The position numbers and the translations under genes were made by a program. DNA of 64,000 nucleotides from assembly GCF_000154985.1 (NCBI RefSeq), contig NZ_DS572694.1, forward strand, positions 360,587 through 424,586. The letters run 5' to 3'. A model generated the notes under the pieces. That model was not told the DNA's origin and made no database searches. It saw only the letters and a list, made by a program, of their open reading frames with translations. Shown in pieces: positions 54,633-64,000 of the stretch; the stretch's first letter is position 1, and every line of letters starts with the position of its first letter. Origin of the DNA: Streptococcus infantarius subsp. infantarius ATCC BAA-102. GTDB lineage: Bacteria > Bacillota > Bacilli > Lactobacillales > Streptococcaceae.

Positions 54633-55541
54633 TTATCGTAATCGTCTGCGTAATGTTATTAAATCTCTTAGTGAGATGAGAAGTACAGCAACGATAGTCA
54701 GTAACATTCCAATAAAATCCATTGGGTAAAAGACATCATGCATCAGGATAACTGTGAACACAACAGATGAAATCGGCTCAACTGCCGCTATCAAACTTCC
54801 TTTGACAGAACCAATAATTGCTGTTCCCATAAAGAATAAACTGTAGTTAAGAATTGTCCCGATACCAATGATACCAAAGAGTCCAATCAAGTTTCCTTGA
54901 TTTAAAACAAGTGGGTATTGCCAAGCCTGCGTTGTAAAAAATGAAATTGCCCCACCCATGAGCATCCCAAGTCCAATGACTGGGAAACTACCATATTCAC
55001 GGACATATTTTGCTGGCAAAACAACACAAAAAGCTGCTGTGACAGCAGAAAGTAGACCAAAGACAAGTCCTTTAGGAGTAATCGCTAAACCATCTAGACG
55101 ACCGTGTGTCACAATGATAAAAGTTCCTAGCACAGCACAGAAAATGGCTAAAAACTCATTGATTTCTGGAATTCGTCTTTCTTTTAATGCGACAAAAAAT
55201 AAAACAACAATCGGTGACATGTATTGTAAAACCGTCGCTGTTCCTGCATTGGTATAATCAATTGCTACTAAGTAAGAATACTGGTTCATCAAAAAACCGA
55301 GAACTGCAAAAAGCAAAATTCCTACAAGCGCTCCTTTTGAACGCAAGATTTTCACCAAGCTCTCTCTATATTTTGTAGCAGCAATGGCTGTCAACACAGT
55401 TCCAGATATCAGCAAACGCATGCTAATCAACTGACTAACATTCATTCCACGAGACATCAAAAATTGCCCGCAGACCCCAGAAAGTCCCCAAGCAATCCCT
55501 GCGATGAATACCATGATGCTTCCTTTAAGATTTTTATTCAT
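54633..55541 (-). CDS. DMT (EamA family) transporter, copy 1
   Basis: A 302-residue permease of the drug/metabolite superfamily with ten membrane segments made of two EamA repeats. The opening GSIMVFIAGIAWGLSGVCGQ and the mid-protein RIPEINEFLAIFCAVLGTF are typical. It may export metabolites; the substrate is unknown. I start at ATG 55541 (AAGGTG upstream); the longer frame adds 16 non-family residues. A closely similar paralogue lies directly upstream. Its 3' end borders the truncated MFS gene. Confidence 0.88.
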   Translation of the reverse strand: MNKNLKGSIMVFIAGIAWGLSGVCGQFLMSRGMNVSQLISMRLLISGTVLTAIAATKYRESLVKILRSKGALVGILLFAVLGFLMNQYSYLVAIDYTNAGTATVLQYMSPIVVLFFVALKERRIPEINEFLAIFCAVLGTFIIVTHGRLDGLAITPKGLVFGLLSAVTAAFCVVLPAKYVREYGSFPVIGLGMLMGGAISFFTTQAWQYPLVLNQGNLIGLFGIIGIGTILNYSLFFMGTAIIGSVKGSLIAAVEPISSVVFTVILMHDVFYPMDFIGMLLTIVAVLLISLRDLITLRRRLR

Positions 55542-55712
55542 GTTATTAATCACCTTCTCCAATAATGTGCGAGTACCAGTATAACACATTTACCAAAAAG
55601 ACGTCATGACCCTAACACCATATTTTTATAAAATAATATTTCTAAAAATTCTTTATTACACGAATACTAAAAAAGTTATGACTGCACCTAAGCAACCATA
55701 ACTTCTAAATCA

Positions 55713-56624
55713 TTATTGATGTATTTGTTTATTCACCACAACCAAATCACGTAGCGAAATCAAAATAACTGCTGCAATAATGAAAATCATTCCAAGAAAA
55801 TCCATCGGGTAAAAAATTTCATGCATGACTGTTACTGAGAAAAAGACAGATGAAACTGGCTCGATGGCTGCAAGTAGACTTCCTTTGACTGGGCCGATAA
55901 TACAAGTCCCCATCAAGAACAAACTATACGCAAAAACTGTACCAACGATGATAATTCCAAACAGACCTAGCAAATTCCCAGGATTTAGCACCAACTTATA
56001 TTGCCATGGGTTTACCAAAATTGGAAAAGCAACGCCACTCATGATCATTCCAAGACCAATCACTGTGAAGCTACCATACTCACGAATTAATTTCGCCGGT
56101 AAAATAATATAAAACGAATAAGTTACCGCTGAAAACAATCCCCAAGCAAAGCCACATGGTGTGATAGCTAGCCCATCAAGGTGCCCATGCGTTGCAATGA
56201 TAAAAGTTCCTAAAACCGCTAAGATAATCGCCAATATTTCACTTCCTCTTGGCAGTTGTTTCTTTCTCAAAGAGACATAGGCCAGAACAAGAATTGGCGC
56301 CATATACTGTATAACCGTTGCTGTCCCTGCATTTGTGCTTTCAATTGCTCTTAGATAAGCATACTGATTCATCACAAGCCCAATCAGTGAAAAAATGGCA
56401 ATACCACCAAGTGCTTTTAGTGACGTCACAGCCTTCAAAAACGTCTCACGCTGATTGAGTGCTGCAATAGTCGTCATTATCACACCAGCAGTAATTAAAC
56501 GCACGCAAGACAATAAGTCGATATTCATTCCATGAGCCATCAAATATTGCCCAGAAACCCCAGAAATCCCCCAGAATATCCCTGCAACAAGAACCATAAT
56601 AGTTCCCTTAAACATCTTATTCAT
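55713..56624 (-). CDS. DMT (EamA family) transporter, copy 2
   Basis: A 303-residue ten-segment EamA permease that aligns end to end with the gene at 54633 (for example GTIMVLVAGIFWGISGVSGQ and GILAITPxG-like HGHLDGLAIT shared). The two are clearly a tandem duplication that has diverged. The start ATG 56624 is the family start. No regulator is adjacent. Substrate unknown. Confidence 0.9.
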   Translation of the reverse strand: MNKMFKGTIMVLVAGIFWGISGVSGQYLMAHGMNIDLLSCVRLITAGVIMTTIAALNQRETFLKAVTSLKALGGIAIFSLIGLVMNQYAYLRAIESTNAGTATVIQYMAPILVLAYVSLRKKQLPRGSEILAIILAVLGTFIIATHGHLDGLAITPCGFAWGLFSAVTYSFYIILPAKLIREYGSFTVIGLGMIMSGVAFPILVNPWQYKLVLNPGNLLGLFGIIIVGTVFAYSLFLMGTCIIGPVKGSLLAAIEPVSSVFFSVTVMHEIFYPMDFLGMIFIIAAVILISLRDLVVVNKQIHQ

Positions 56625-56807
56625 CTTAACTCCATCTACCTTACCAAATAAAATTCAGCTCCAAGTATAAGACATTTAGCAGCTAGAAAACACACCCATT
56701 CTCACACTTTTTGTAAAGTAATCTTTCTAAAAAGTCTATCAGTTTTGTGCATTATAAAAAAACCAGCACTTGCTGAGCTTTTGACTAACATCTGACCGTG
56801 TACTAAC

Positions 56808-56835
56808 TAAAAAAATCACCCCGAAGGATGATTTT
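56808..56835 (-). terminator. Terminator after gatB
   Basis: A 10-bp stem with one G-U pair and a UUCG tetraloop (56826-56835 with 56812-56821), then a T-run on minus. Confidence 0.9.
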
Positions 56836-56843
56836 AAATGATT

Positions 56844-58286
56844 TTAGTCTTCTTTCAATTTTGCCAACTCTTGTGCCAATAATGTAAGGGCAACTTGTGG
56901 GTTTGCTTTACCTTTTGTGGCTTTCATCAAGAATCCAGTGAAGGCTTTGTCAGCATTACGTTTACCTGACTTGAAGTCAGCAACGGCAGCTTCATTGTCT
57001 TCAAAGACTTGGTGAATAATTGGAATAAGCACTGCAGGGTCAGAAATTTGAACCAAACCAGCTTTTTCAACGTATTCACGCGCAGAACCACCATTTTTAG
57101 CCAAGTGAACAAAGACTTTCTTGGCAATTTTTGATGAAATGGTACCATCAGCAATGATTGCAAGCATTTCAACAAGGTTTTCTGGTGTTAACAAGATTTC
57201 AGAAAGTGTTTTGTTTTCGCTGTTAAGGAATTGAGCCACTTCACCTTGCAACCAGTTAGAAACGTGTTTAGCGTCACCACCAAGAGCTACTGCACTTTCA
57301 AAGAAATCAGAAGTTGCTTTTGTTGCAGTTAATTGAGCAGCATCGTAAGCTGTCAAACCAAATTCATTGATGTATTTAGCACGACGTTCTTTTGGAAACT
57401 CTGGAAGAGTCTGACGCATTTCTTCAATCCATTCGTCTGACACTTCGTAAAGTGGCAGGTCTGGTTCTGGGAAGTAACGATAATCTGATGACCCTTCCTT
57501 AACACGCATCAAGATTGTTTCACCAGTTGATTCATCGTAACGGCGAGTTTCTTGTTGAATTTGACCACCTGAACGAAGCACTTGCGCTTGACGTTTTTGC
57601 TCATAGATAAGCCCTTTACGCACGTTGTTAAATGAGTTTAAGTTTTTCAATTCAGCTTTCACACCAAATTCTTCTTGACCATATGGACGAAGAGAGATGT
57701 TGGCATCCACACGCATAGAACCTTCTTCCATTTTAACGTCAGAAATACCAGTGTATTGGATGACTTCTTTAAGAGCTGTTAAGTAAGCATAAGCTTCTTC
57801 TGGTGAACGCATATCAGCTTCTGAAACGATTTCAATCAACGGCACACCTTGACGGTTAAGGTCAACATAGGAATAACCATCAGTACCGTGAGTGTTTTTA
57901 CCAGCATCTTCTTCCAAGTGAGCACGTTCGATACGAATTTTCTTAGTTGAACCGTCTTCAAGTTCAATTTCAATCCAACCATTGTATCCAATTGGTTCAT
58001 CAAATTGTGAAATTTGGTAAGCTTTTGGATTATCAGGATAGAAATAGTTTTTACGGTCAAAGTGCATATTTTGGTGAATATCCATGTTAAGTGCCAAGGC
58101 TGCTTTAATACCAGCGTCAATAACACCTTTATTCATCACAGGAAGAACACCTGGAAATGACCAGTCGATAACATTTGTATTGGCATTTTGTTCATTACCA
58201 AAATGTGCTGATGTCGGTGAAAAAATCTTTGAATTTGTATTTAACTCAACGTGGACTTCAAGCCCGATGACTGTTTCAAAGTTCAT
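56844..58286 (-). CDS. gatB: Asp/Glu-tRNA amidotransferase subunit B
   Basis: A 480-residue subunit that phosphorylates the side chain of mischarged Glu-tRNA-Gln (and Asp-tRNA-Asn) and binds the tRNA. The start block [20 protein letters not shown], the [19 protein letters not shown] block and the C-terminal YqeY-like tail (about 410-480) are present. It overlaps gatA by one base. The GatCAB path implies that direct glutaminyl-tRNA charging is absent, as in other streptococci. Confidence 0.98.
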   Translation of the reverse strand: MNFETVIGLEVHVELNTNSKIFSPTSAHFGNEQNANTNVIDWSFPGVLPVMNKGVIDAGIKAALALNMDIHQNMHFDRKNYFYPDNPKAYQISQFDEPIGYNGWIEIELEDGSTKKIRIERAHLEEDAGKNTHGTDGYSYVDLNRQGVPLIEIVSEADMRSPEEAYAYLTALKEVIQYTGISDVKMEEGSMRVDANISLRPYGQEEFGVKAELKNLNSFNNVRKGLIYEQKRQAQVLRSGGQIQQETRRYDESTGETILMRVKEGSSDYRYFPEPDLPLYEVSDEWIEEMRQTLPEFPKERRAKYINEFGLTAYDAAQLTATKATSDFFESAVALGGDAKHVSNWLQGEVAQFLNSENKTLSEILLTPENLVEMLAIIADGTISSKIAKKVFVHLAKNGGSAREYVEKAGLVQISDPAVLIPIIHQVFEDNEAAVADFKSGKRNADKAFTGFLMKATKGKANPQVALTLLAQELAKLKED

Positions 58287-59752
58287 TATTTGTCACCTCC
58301 AAAAATAATCGGTTGTTGTTTATGATAATCAGTTGTTGCTTCAAAGGTTGCAGCAGCTTGATAGATTGTTTCTTCACTGTATTTTGGACCAATCAATTGC
58401 ATACCAACTGGAAGACCTTGAGCAAATCCTGCAGGAATTGAGATACCTGGAAGACCAGCCAAGTTAACAGGAATTGTCAAAATATCAGCCAAGTACATTG
58501 CAACTGGATCATGGTTAAGTGAATCCAAATCAAATGCAACGCTTGGTGCTGTTGGACCTAAGATGAGGTCGTAGTCAGCAAAGATTTTTTCGAAATCACG
58601 GATAATCAATGTACGAACTTGACCAGCTTTTTTGAAGTAAGCATCATAGTAACCTGAAGACAAGCTAAATGTACCAAGCATGATACGACGTTTTACTTCA
58701 TCACCAAATCCTTCGCTACGAGTGTTCACGTAAATATCTTCAAGGTTGCTATAGTTTTCAGTACGGTAACCATAGCGGATACCATCGAAACGTTGCAAGT
58801 TTGAAGAAGCTTCTGATGAGGCAATGATGTAATAAACCGCTACACCATATTTACTGTGTGGAAGGCTAACTTCTTCAACAGTAGCTCCAAGTTTTTCAAA
58901 ATGTTTTGCAGCATTAAGAATTGTTTCTTTAACTTCTGGGTCAATACCTTCACCAAGATATTCTTTTGGAAGAGCAATCTTCATGCCTTTAATATCTTGA
59001 CCGATTTTACCAGTAAAATCAGGAACTTCACGATCAGATGAAGTTGCATCTTTAGCATCGTGGCCAGCAATCACATTCAACAATTGCGCATTTTCTTTAA
59101 CAGTTTGGGCAAATGGACCAATTTGGTCAAGTGAGCTACCAAATGCAATCAAACCAAAACGTGACACACGACCATAAGTTGGCTTCAAACCAACGACACC
59201 GTTGAAGGCTGCTGGTTGGCGGATAGAACCACCAGTATCAGAACCAAGTGACAAACGAACTTGACCTGAGGCAACAGCTGTTGCAGAACCACCAGATGAC
59301 CCACCAGGGACTTTAGTTTGATCCCAAGCATTTTTAGTTTTCTTGAAGTATGATGTTTCAGTTGAACCACCCATGGCAAATTCGTCCATGTTTGTTTTAC
59401 CGATAACCACCATATCTTTGCCGTAAAGTTTTTCAACAGCAGTCGCATCAAAAATTGGTTCGTAGTTGTAAAGCATTTTAGATGCAGCTGTAGTCAAAAT
59501 ACCACGTGTTGAAATGTTATCTTTAACAGCCAAAGGAATACCAGACATCACATTATCAGCATCGATTCCTTTTTCATCGATAGCTTTTGCTTGTGCAAGC
59601 GCAGCTTCTTCAGAAACAGTGATGAATGAATCAACAGCTGCTTCACGTTCTTTAATATCTTCAAGTGTTGCTTTTGTTAATTCAACTGCTGAGATTTCTT
59701 TATTGACAAGAAGATTGTGCAACTCATCAATTGATTTTGTATTAAATGACAT
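58286..59752 (-). CDS. gatA: Asp/Glu-tRNA amidotransferase subunit A
   Basis: A 488-residue amidase that releases ammonia from glutamine. The Ser-cisSer-Lys triad is visible: Lys in [12 protein letters not shown] (about 77), and the serines in [15 protein letters not shown] and [15 protein letters not shown]. Length is normal. It shares single-base overlaps with gatC and gatB (TAATG type), which keeps the three subunits in step. Confidence 0.98.
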   Translation of the reverse strand: MSFNTKSIDELHNLLVNKEISAVELTKATLEDIKEREAAVDSFITVSEEAALAQAKAIDEKGIDADNVMSGIPLAVKDNISTRGILTTAASKMLYNYEPIFDATAVEKLYGKDMVVIGKTNMDEFAMGGSTETSYFKKTKNAWDQTKVPGGSSGGSATAVASGQVRLSLGSDTGGSIRQPAAFNGVVGLKPTYGRVSRFGLIAFGSSLDQIGPFAQTVKENAQLLNVIAGHDAKDATSSDREVPDFTGKIGQDIKGMKIALPKEYLGEGIDPEVKETILNAAKHFEKLGATVEEVSLPHSKYGVAVYYIIASSEASSNLQRFDGIRYGYRTENYSNLEDIYVNTRSEGFGDEVKRRIMLGTFSLSSGYYDAYFKKAGQVRTLIIRDFEKIFADYDLILGPTAPSVAFDLDSLNHDPVAMYLADILTIPVNLAGLPGISIPAGFAQGLPVGMQLIGPKYSEETIYQAAATFEATTDYHKQQPIIFGGDK

Positions 59753-60054
59753 TATGCATCTCCTCCGTCTTCTAAGATAGCAGGAACTTTAATATAGTAA
59801 TTTTCAGATTGAGGCACGTTTTTAAAGAGCTCATCGCGATCGTCACCAGCTACTGCCACGTCTTCGCGCATAACAGTCTTACGATCTGCCATTGTCGTTG
59901 TTACAGGGACACCCTCTGTATCAACTTCGTTCAAGAGTTCTACCATATCGACAATCTTAGACAAAGTTGTCGCAAATTCTGTTGTTTCTTCTTCAGAAAA
60001 TGACAATTTTGACAGATTTGCTACATGACGAACTTCTTCTTCAGAAATTTTCAT
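59752..60054 (-). CDS. gatC: Asp/Glu-tRNA amidotransferase subunit C
   Basis: A 100-residue belt subunit that wraps around GatA and GatB. Family signature: [18 protein letters not shown] at the N-terminus and [20 protein letters not shown] at the C-terminal half. It is the first gene of the gatCAB operon, with an AGGAG site. Confidence 0.96.
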   Translation of the reverse strand: MKISEEEVRHVANLSKLSFSEEETTEFATTLSKIVDMVELLNEVDTEGVPVTTTMADRKTVMREDVAVAGDDRDELFKNVPQSENYYIKVPAILEDGGDA

Positions 60055-60198
60055 CTCTATCTCTCCTTGATTAAATTAAATCGTAAACCAAATTTACAAT
60101 ATAGTCCTTAAAATTATACCACAATTTAAGACTCTTTAACATGTAAAAGAAAGTGAGAAAGCTCCTTCCAGAGAATTTTTCACACTTTTCTTCTAAAG

Positions 60199-60222
60199 CA
60201 AAAAAAAAGTGGTCATCCACTT
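60199..60222 (-). terminator. Terminator after pncA
   Basis: A 6-bp stem (60207-60212 with 60217-60222, loop of 4) followed by nine T on minus. Confidence 0.8.
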
Positions 60223-60230
60223 CTTTCAAC

Positions 60231-60779
60231 TTAAATAATCTTTGCACCTAAAACATTTTTGAAATGATTTAAAGCAAACTGATGATTTTCTTGTGTTAAG
60301 CTTGCTACTGCCGCAACAGGAATCTCAATATCATACCCAAGATTATAGGCATCAATAGCTGTGTGTAATACACAAATATCCGTTAGAACACCTGTCAAAA
60401 CTACTGTTGTGATACGACGTTCACGGAGTCGAATATCTAAATCAGTCCCTGAAAAAGCTGAATAATGACGTTTATCCATCCAAAAGACACGTTGATCTGA
60501 CTGGATTGTTTCATACAAGTCGGCTAGTTTACCATACAAATCACGTCCACTTGTCCCCTTGATATTATGTGGCGGGAACAATTTTGCTTCTGGATGAAAA
60601 TCATCACCTTCATCATGAGCATCAATGGCAAAGAAGATATAGTCTCCAGCTTCATACGCTTCTTTAGTTACTCGGACAATATCATCTTCAATAGCTTGCG
60701 CTGGTTTTCCAGCAGTCAATTTACCATCGTCAGCTACAAAATCGTAGGTATAATCAATTGAAATAAGAGCTTTTGTCAT
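60231..60779 (-). CDS. pncA: Nicotinamidase/isochorismatase family hydrolase
   Basis: A 182-residue cysteine hydrolase. The triad is Asp in ISIDYTYDFVADDGKL (about 9), Lys in FWMDKRHYSAF and Cys in TGVLTDICVLHTA (about 135). The metal-site DAHDEGDDFHPE points to nicotinamidase, which makes nicotinate for the NadD route. Its start shares a base with the codY stop (TAATG). That coupling to codY is conserved in streptococci and suggests nutrient control of NAD salvage. Confidence 0.92.
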   Translation of the reverse strand: MTKALISIDYTYDFVADDGKLTAGKPAQAIEDDIVRVTKEAYEAGDYIFFAIDAHDEGDDFHPEAKLFPPHNIKGTSGRDLYGKLADLYETIQSDQRVFWMDKRHYSAFSGTDLDIRLRERRITTVVLTGVLTDICVLHTAIDAYNLGYDIEIPVAAVASLTQENHQFALNHFKNVLGAKII

Positions 60780-61564
60780 TAATTATATTCCTTTAATTTG
60801 TCGAAGATACCTTCATTGATGACTTTAAGGTATGTACCTTTCATACCCAATGAACGGCTTTCGATGATACCTGCTGATTCCAATTTACGAAGAGCATTAA
60901 CGATAACTGAACGTGTGATACCGATACGGTCAGCGATAACTGATGCAGTCAAGCGACCTTCAGTTCCGTCCAGTTCACCCAAGATAGCTGAGACAGCTTT
61001 CATTTCTGAATAAGAAAGAGTATTGATGGCCATGTTAACAGCTGTTTGTTTACGAATAGTTTCTTCAAGGTTTTCAGTTTGAAGGTTAAGTAATTGGATA
61101 CCAACTACTGTAGAGGCAATTTCAACAAGGATCAAATCATCTTCGGAGAACTCTTCATCATTACGCCAAATGATAAGAGAACCAAGGCGCATACCACCAC
61201 CATAGATTGGGGCGATTGTTGTCAATCCATCAGGATAGATATCTTTTGATTCAACTGGGAAAATTGTCAAATCATTATCTACAGACAAGTTAGCTTCAGT
61301 ATCGTAAACACGACTAGCCGCTTTCACATAACTTTCTGGGAATTGTTTTGCTTGAAAGAATTCCTCAACACGGTCAGTATTAGTTTTGTATTTCATTGCA
61401 TAACCAAGAAGGGTTCCTCCCCCATTGATGATGCAAGAGTTACAATCAATAATGTCAGCAAGTTGAGCGGCCATTGTGTTATATGGCAATTCAGTATCTA
61501 GGCTGTCAACAGAGCGTTGCAAAATTGATGTAATCTTACGTGTTTTTTCTAATAAATTCGGCAT
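60779..61564 (-). CDS. codY: Global nutritional regulator CodY
   Basis: A 261-residue repressor that senses branched-chain amino acids (and GTP in some species). An N-terminal GAF domain (1-150) is followed by a linker and a winged-helix domain with [20 protein letters not shown] as the recognition helix. Length and sequence are typical of streptococcal CodY. A near-consensus CodY box lies about 65 bases upstream, so self-regulation is likely. It is coupled to pncA downstream. Confidence 0.98.
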   Translation of the reverse strand: MPNLLEKTRKITSILQRSVDSLDTELPYNTMAAQLADIIDCNSCIINGGGTLLGYAMKYKTNTDRVEEFFQAKQFPESYVKAASRVYDTEANLSVDNDLTIFPVESKDIYPDGLTTIAPIYGGGMRLGSLIIWRNDEEFSEDDLILVEIASTVVGIQLLNLQTENLEETIRKQTAVNMAINTLSYSEMKAVSAILGELDGTEGRLTASVIADRIGITRSVIVNALRKLESAGIIESRSLGMKGTYLKVINEGIFDKLKEYN

Positions 61565-61626
61565 TTTCTACTTCCTTTGCGTTATTTGCGTTACAATTAT
61601 ATCAAAGGAACCCTTATTTTGCAAAC

Positions 61627-61641
61627 AATTATCAGAAAATT
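61627..61641. promoter_or_regulatory. Putative CodY box upstream of codY
   Basis: On minus AATTTTCTGATAATT, one mismatch from the consensus AATTTTCWGAAAATT, 63-77 bases before the codY start. It fits negative self-control. Confidence 0.7.
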
Positions 61642-61693
61642 TCTGTATCTTCTGATATTTTTGTAAGCGGATACTTTTTGACCTGAATTTAAT

Positions 61694-61761
61694 TAAAAAA
61701 ATCATTAGAATGTTCGCTTTTAAAGCCTTATCAAGCTAAAAAAGCGATATCATTCTAATGA
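61694..61761 (-). terminator. Long terminator after the aminotransferase gene
   Basis: An 11-bp outer stem (61702-61712 with 61751-61761) and an inner 8-bp stem (61714-61721 with 61740-61747), followed on minus by a run of seven T. Confidence 0.85.
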
Positions 61762-61769
61762 ATTAATCC

Positions 61770-62984
61770 TTAACGTTTGTACTGACTAAGAACGCGTGTT
61801 AGCTTCTCTTGAACCTCAGCTAATTCTTCAACACGTGGCAAATAGACAATTCGGAAGTGGTCAGGTTCATTCCAGTTGAAACCTTTACCTGGAACCAACA
61901 TGACTTTTTCTTGTTTTAGCAGTTCTAAACAGAACTGTTCATCGTCATCAATTTGATACATGTCACGGTCGATTTTAGGGAAAATGTAAAGTCCTGCTTC
62001 TGGTTTCACTGCAGACAAACCAGGGACTTCATTTACTGCTTTATAAATGAAGTTACGTTGTTCATAGATACGACCACCAGGAATCAAAAGTTCATCGACT
62101 GATTGATAACCACCTAGAGAAGTCTGAACAACATTTTGTCCTAAGACGTTTGCGCAAAGACGCATATTGGCTAACATGTTAAGTCCTTCAATGTATCCTT
62201 TAACGTTTTGTTTTGGACCTGATAGGACCATCCAACCAACACGAAAACCACAAATTCGGTGTGATTTTGATAAACCATTCATTGACACACAGAAAACATC
62301 TGGTGCTAAGCTAGCAATGGCAGTATGTTTTTTGCCATCCATAACCAAACGGTCATAGATTTCATCTGCAAAAATAATCAAGTCATTTTGACGAGCAATT
62401 TCCACGATTTCTTTCAAAAGGTCATCGGGATACAAAGCACCTGTTGGGTTATTTGGATTAATGATGACAATGGCTTTGGTATTTGATGTGATTTTGGATT
62501 TGATGTCATCAATATCAGGATACCAATTAGCTTGTTCATCACAAAGGTAATGAACGGCATTTCCCCCAGCAAGGCTGACACAAGCTGTCCATAATGGGTA
62601 ATCAGGCATTGGCACCAAGACTTCATCACCATCATCAAGAAGGGCTTGAAGTGACATTGAGATAAGCTCAGAGACACCATTTCCTAGATAAATATCATCG
62701 ATATCCACATGTGGAAATCCTTTTAACTGACAGTATTGCATGATAGCTTTACGAGCAGAAAAAATCCCTTTACTATCAGAATACCCTTCACTATTACGAG
62801 CGTGAGCAATCAAGTCACGGATAACCTCATTTGGGGCTTGAAAACCAAAGGCAGCTGGGTTTCCGGTATTAAGGCGAAGAATTTTCTCACCGTTAGCAAT
62901 CATACGATTGGCTTCATCAAGAATTGGCCCACGAATATCGTATGCAACATGTTCTAGCTTTGAAGATTTATCAAATATTTTCAT
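61770..62984 (-). CDS. alaT: PLP-dependent aminotransferase (AlaT-like, class I)
   Basis: A 404-residue class I/II aminotransferase. The PLP lysine lies in VSMNGLSKSHRICGFRVGW (about residue 240), with INPNNPTGALYPDD and FADEIYDRLVM binding PLP; the carboxylate Arg is in HFRIVYLPRVEEL. The sequence is closest to the AlaA/AlaT type that interconverts pyruvate and alanine with glutamate, but other substrates are possible. It lies upstream of codY, separated by a strong terminator; the start has a GAGG site. Confidence 0.88.
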   Translation of the reverse strand: MKIFDKSSKLEHVAYDIRGPILDEANRMIANGEKILRLNTGNPAAFGFQAPNEVIRDLIAHARNSEGYSDSKGIFSARKAIMQYCQLKGFPHVDIDDIYLGNGVSELISMSLQALLDDGDEVLVPMPDYPLWTACVSLAGGNAVHYLCDEQANWYPDIDDIKSKITSNTKAIVIINPNNPTGALYPDDLLKEIVEIARQNDLIIFADEIYDRLVMDGKKHTAIASLAPDVFCVSMNGLSKSHRICGFRVGWMVLSGPKQNVKGYIEGLNMLANMRLCANVLGQNVVQTSLGGYQSVDELLIPGGRIYEQRNFIYKAVNEVPGLSAVKPEAGLYIFPKIDRDMYQIDDDEQFCLELLKQEKVMLVPGKGFNWNEPDHFRIVYLPRVEELAEVQEKLTRVLSQYKR

Positions 62985-63020
62985 AGATTTTACCTCGTTT
63001 CAAACATTATAAACTTTCCT

Positions 63021-64000
63021 TTATAATTTTTCAATCCAAGAAAGGTTCGTTAATCGTAAAAAATAATCAAGATAACTGTCATCAGCTGCCAGCTCTTTTT
63101 CAATTTTCCGAACGCTAGTTGTATAGTCTGTAATAACACCGTCTGTACTCGTTTCTAAATACCTTTCAATATCGTCTCTAGAATTGATTGTCCAGACGTA
63201 GATTTTCTTACCATTTTGGTGAGCTTTACGCGCTAGAAGTTCATTGTAAGAGAAGTCTTCAATTGCATAAAAATCCACTTTTTGACTTGTAAAATCACCC
63301 AGTTGGAAGGAAATGGTGTGACCAGACTGAATAGCAGAATCAAGCCTTTTGACCTTCTCAATGGTTTTCAAGTCAGATGACATAACCAGATAAGAAGAGG
63401 CAACATGCAACTCCTTCATTTTATCCACAAAGAGTTGCTCATAATTGTCAGGTTCATTTCCAGTTGGTTTCAACTCCACCAACAACTTAATACCTAGTTG
63501 TTTCGCCTTAGCCACATAGTCTTCAAAAGAAATCAAGTGTGACTCATGACCATTTTGTTTTATCTTCAAACCAAGGATATCTTCAGCTTGAGATTGAGAA
63601 ATCGTAATATTTTTCCCTGTCAGACGTTTAAGATTATCATCATGACTGACAATAAAATGACCATCTTTTGATAAGATAATATCTAATTCTGAATAAGTCG
63701 CCCCTGCCTTGGCAGCTGCTTCTAAAGACTCTAAAGAATTTTCAACACCTTGAGAAACCATGCCTCTGTGTCCGATAACGGATAAGTTTTTTGAAGGTCC
63801 TCCAGAAGCTTTCAAAGCATTGTATGTAAAATTAATACCACCAATAACTAGTAAAAGTCCAGTCAAAGCTAACATGCGATGTTGCTTTTTATTTTCTTTT
63901 ATCGGCAGCTTTTGAGAAGCTTCGTCGTCAAAACCTTTTAATAAATAGGAAAGAAAAGCTAACTTGAAGACCAAACGTCCTGCAAAAAGAACACCCCAAA
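63021..64000 (-). CDS. Membrane-bound glycerophosphodiester phosphodiesterase (3' part)
   Basis: The frame stays open to the window edge (readable beyond the first internal start as WGVLFAGRLVFKLAFLSYLL), so the gene is cut off at its 5' end. The visible part has the end of a multi-pass membrane domain, one further segment (about MLALTGLLLVIGGINFTYNA), then a full GDPD catalytic barrel: VIGHRGMVSQGVENSLESL, SELDIILSKDGHFIVSHDDN, LLVELKPTG, YVWTINSRDDI and GVITDYT. The enzyme splits glycerophosphodiesters or lipoteichoic-type polymers at the outer face. Confidence 0.92.
   Translation of the reverse strand, partial: WGVLFAGRLVFKLAFLSYLLKGFDDEASQKLPIKENKKQHRMLALTGLLLVIGGINFTYNALKASGGPSKNLSVIGHRGMVSQGVENSLESLEAAAKAGATYSELDIILSKDGHFIVSHDDNLKRLTGKNITISQSQAEDILGLKIKQNGHESHLISFEDYVAKAKQLGIKLLVELKPTGNEPDNYEQLFVDKMKELHVASSYLVMSSDLKTIEKVKRLDSAIQSGHTISFQLGDFTSQKVDFYAIEDFSYNELLARKAHQNGKKIYVWTINSRDDIERYLETSTDGVITDYTTSVRKIEKELAADDSYLDYFLRLTNLSWIEKL

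Noticed and set aside
54958-56112. Plus-strand frames of 60-100 codons across the DMT transporter genes
   Set aside because: Antisense shadows created by hydrophobic codon use; no start signals.

Overview
The window looks like the chromosome of a Streptococcus, most likely the S. bovis/S. equinus group. The DNA is AT-rich, and the CovR/CovS, CodY, DnaB-DnaI-NrdR, YqeG-YqeH-YhbY-NadD-YqeK-RsfS and GatCAB blocks have streptococcal sequence and order. lysA is present, which pyogenic streptococci usually lack. Species assignment is inference. Most genes lie on the minus strand. I saw no tRNA, rRNA, CRISPR array or intact insertion sequence.

Layout. 1-10400: cell-wall and housekeeping genes (murI start, yneF, lysA, a Bax-inhibitor-like membrane protein, an HD protein, an rRNA methyltransferase with an N-terminal frameshift, acyP-yidC on plus, greA, mltG, a GNAT, murC, an unknown protein). 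10600-21000: SNF2 helicase, der, the dnaB-dnaI replication loaders with nrdR, covRS, a DUF177 protein. 21100-32200: htpX-lemA, rsmG-ktrB-ktrA on plus, an ECF vitamin-type transporter, sstT, brnQ. 32200-38800: a sulfur-amino-acid uptake region. It holds metQNI (metI frameshifted), a cystine-type binding protein, an M20 amidohydrolase, a second frameshifted binding protein and a gamma-glutamyl hydrolase. Sites resembling streptococcal methionine and cysteine regulator boxes sit in front of the first two units. 38900-41900: YebC, a MerR/TipA-type regulator with a textbook 19-bp-spacer promoter, tmcAL. 41900-48400: an accessory island with a large MmeI-like DNA methyltransferase, a DEAD-box helicase, a 92-residue protein and a GIY-YIG protein. 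48400-53000: the yqe/nadD ribosome and NAD block. 53000-56700: decayed or duplicated membrane genes (DUF4230 with an in-frame stop, half an MFS pump, two DMT permeases). 56800-64000: gatCAB, pncA, codY, an aminotransferase, and a membrane glycerophosphodiesterase that runs off the end.

The most interesting part is 41900-48400. The methyltransferase, helicase and small protein overlap by a few bases, so they are probably co-expressed. The GIY-YIG gene completes a plausible multi-gene restriction or defence system. Between the last two genes, in 42831-43145, sits what looks like an unannotated type I toxin-antitoxin module. It has a plus-strand holin-like toxin peptide (broken by one base), a shared bidirectional terminator, and a strong minus-strand promoter for a short convergent antisense RNA. 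An 8-bp direct repeat flanks the module.

Six loci carry apparent single-base or truncating lesions: the SpoU-type methyltransferase, metI, the second binding protein, the toxin, DUF4230 and the MFS pump. Two of these lie in A-runs, so sequencing error, slippage and real gene decay all have to be considered.
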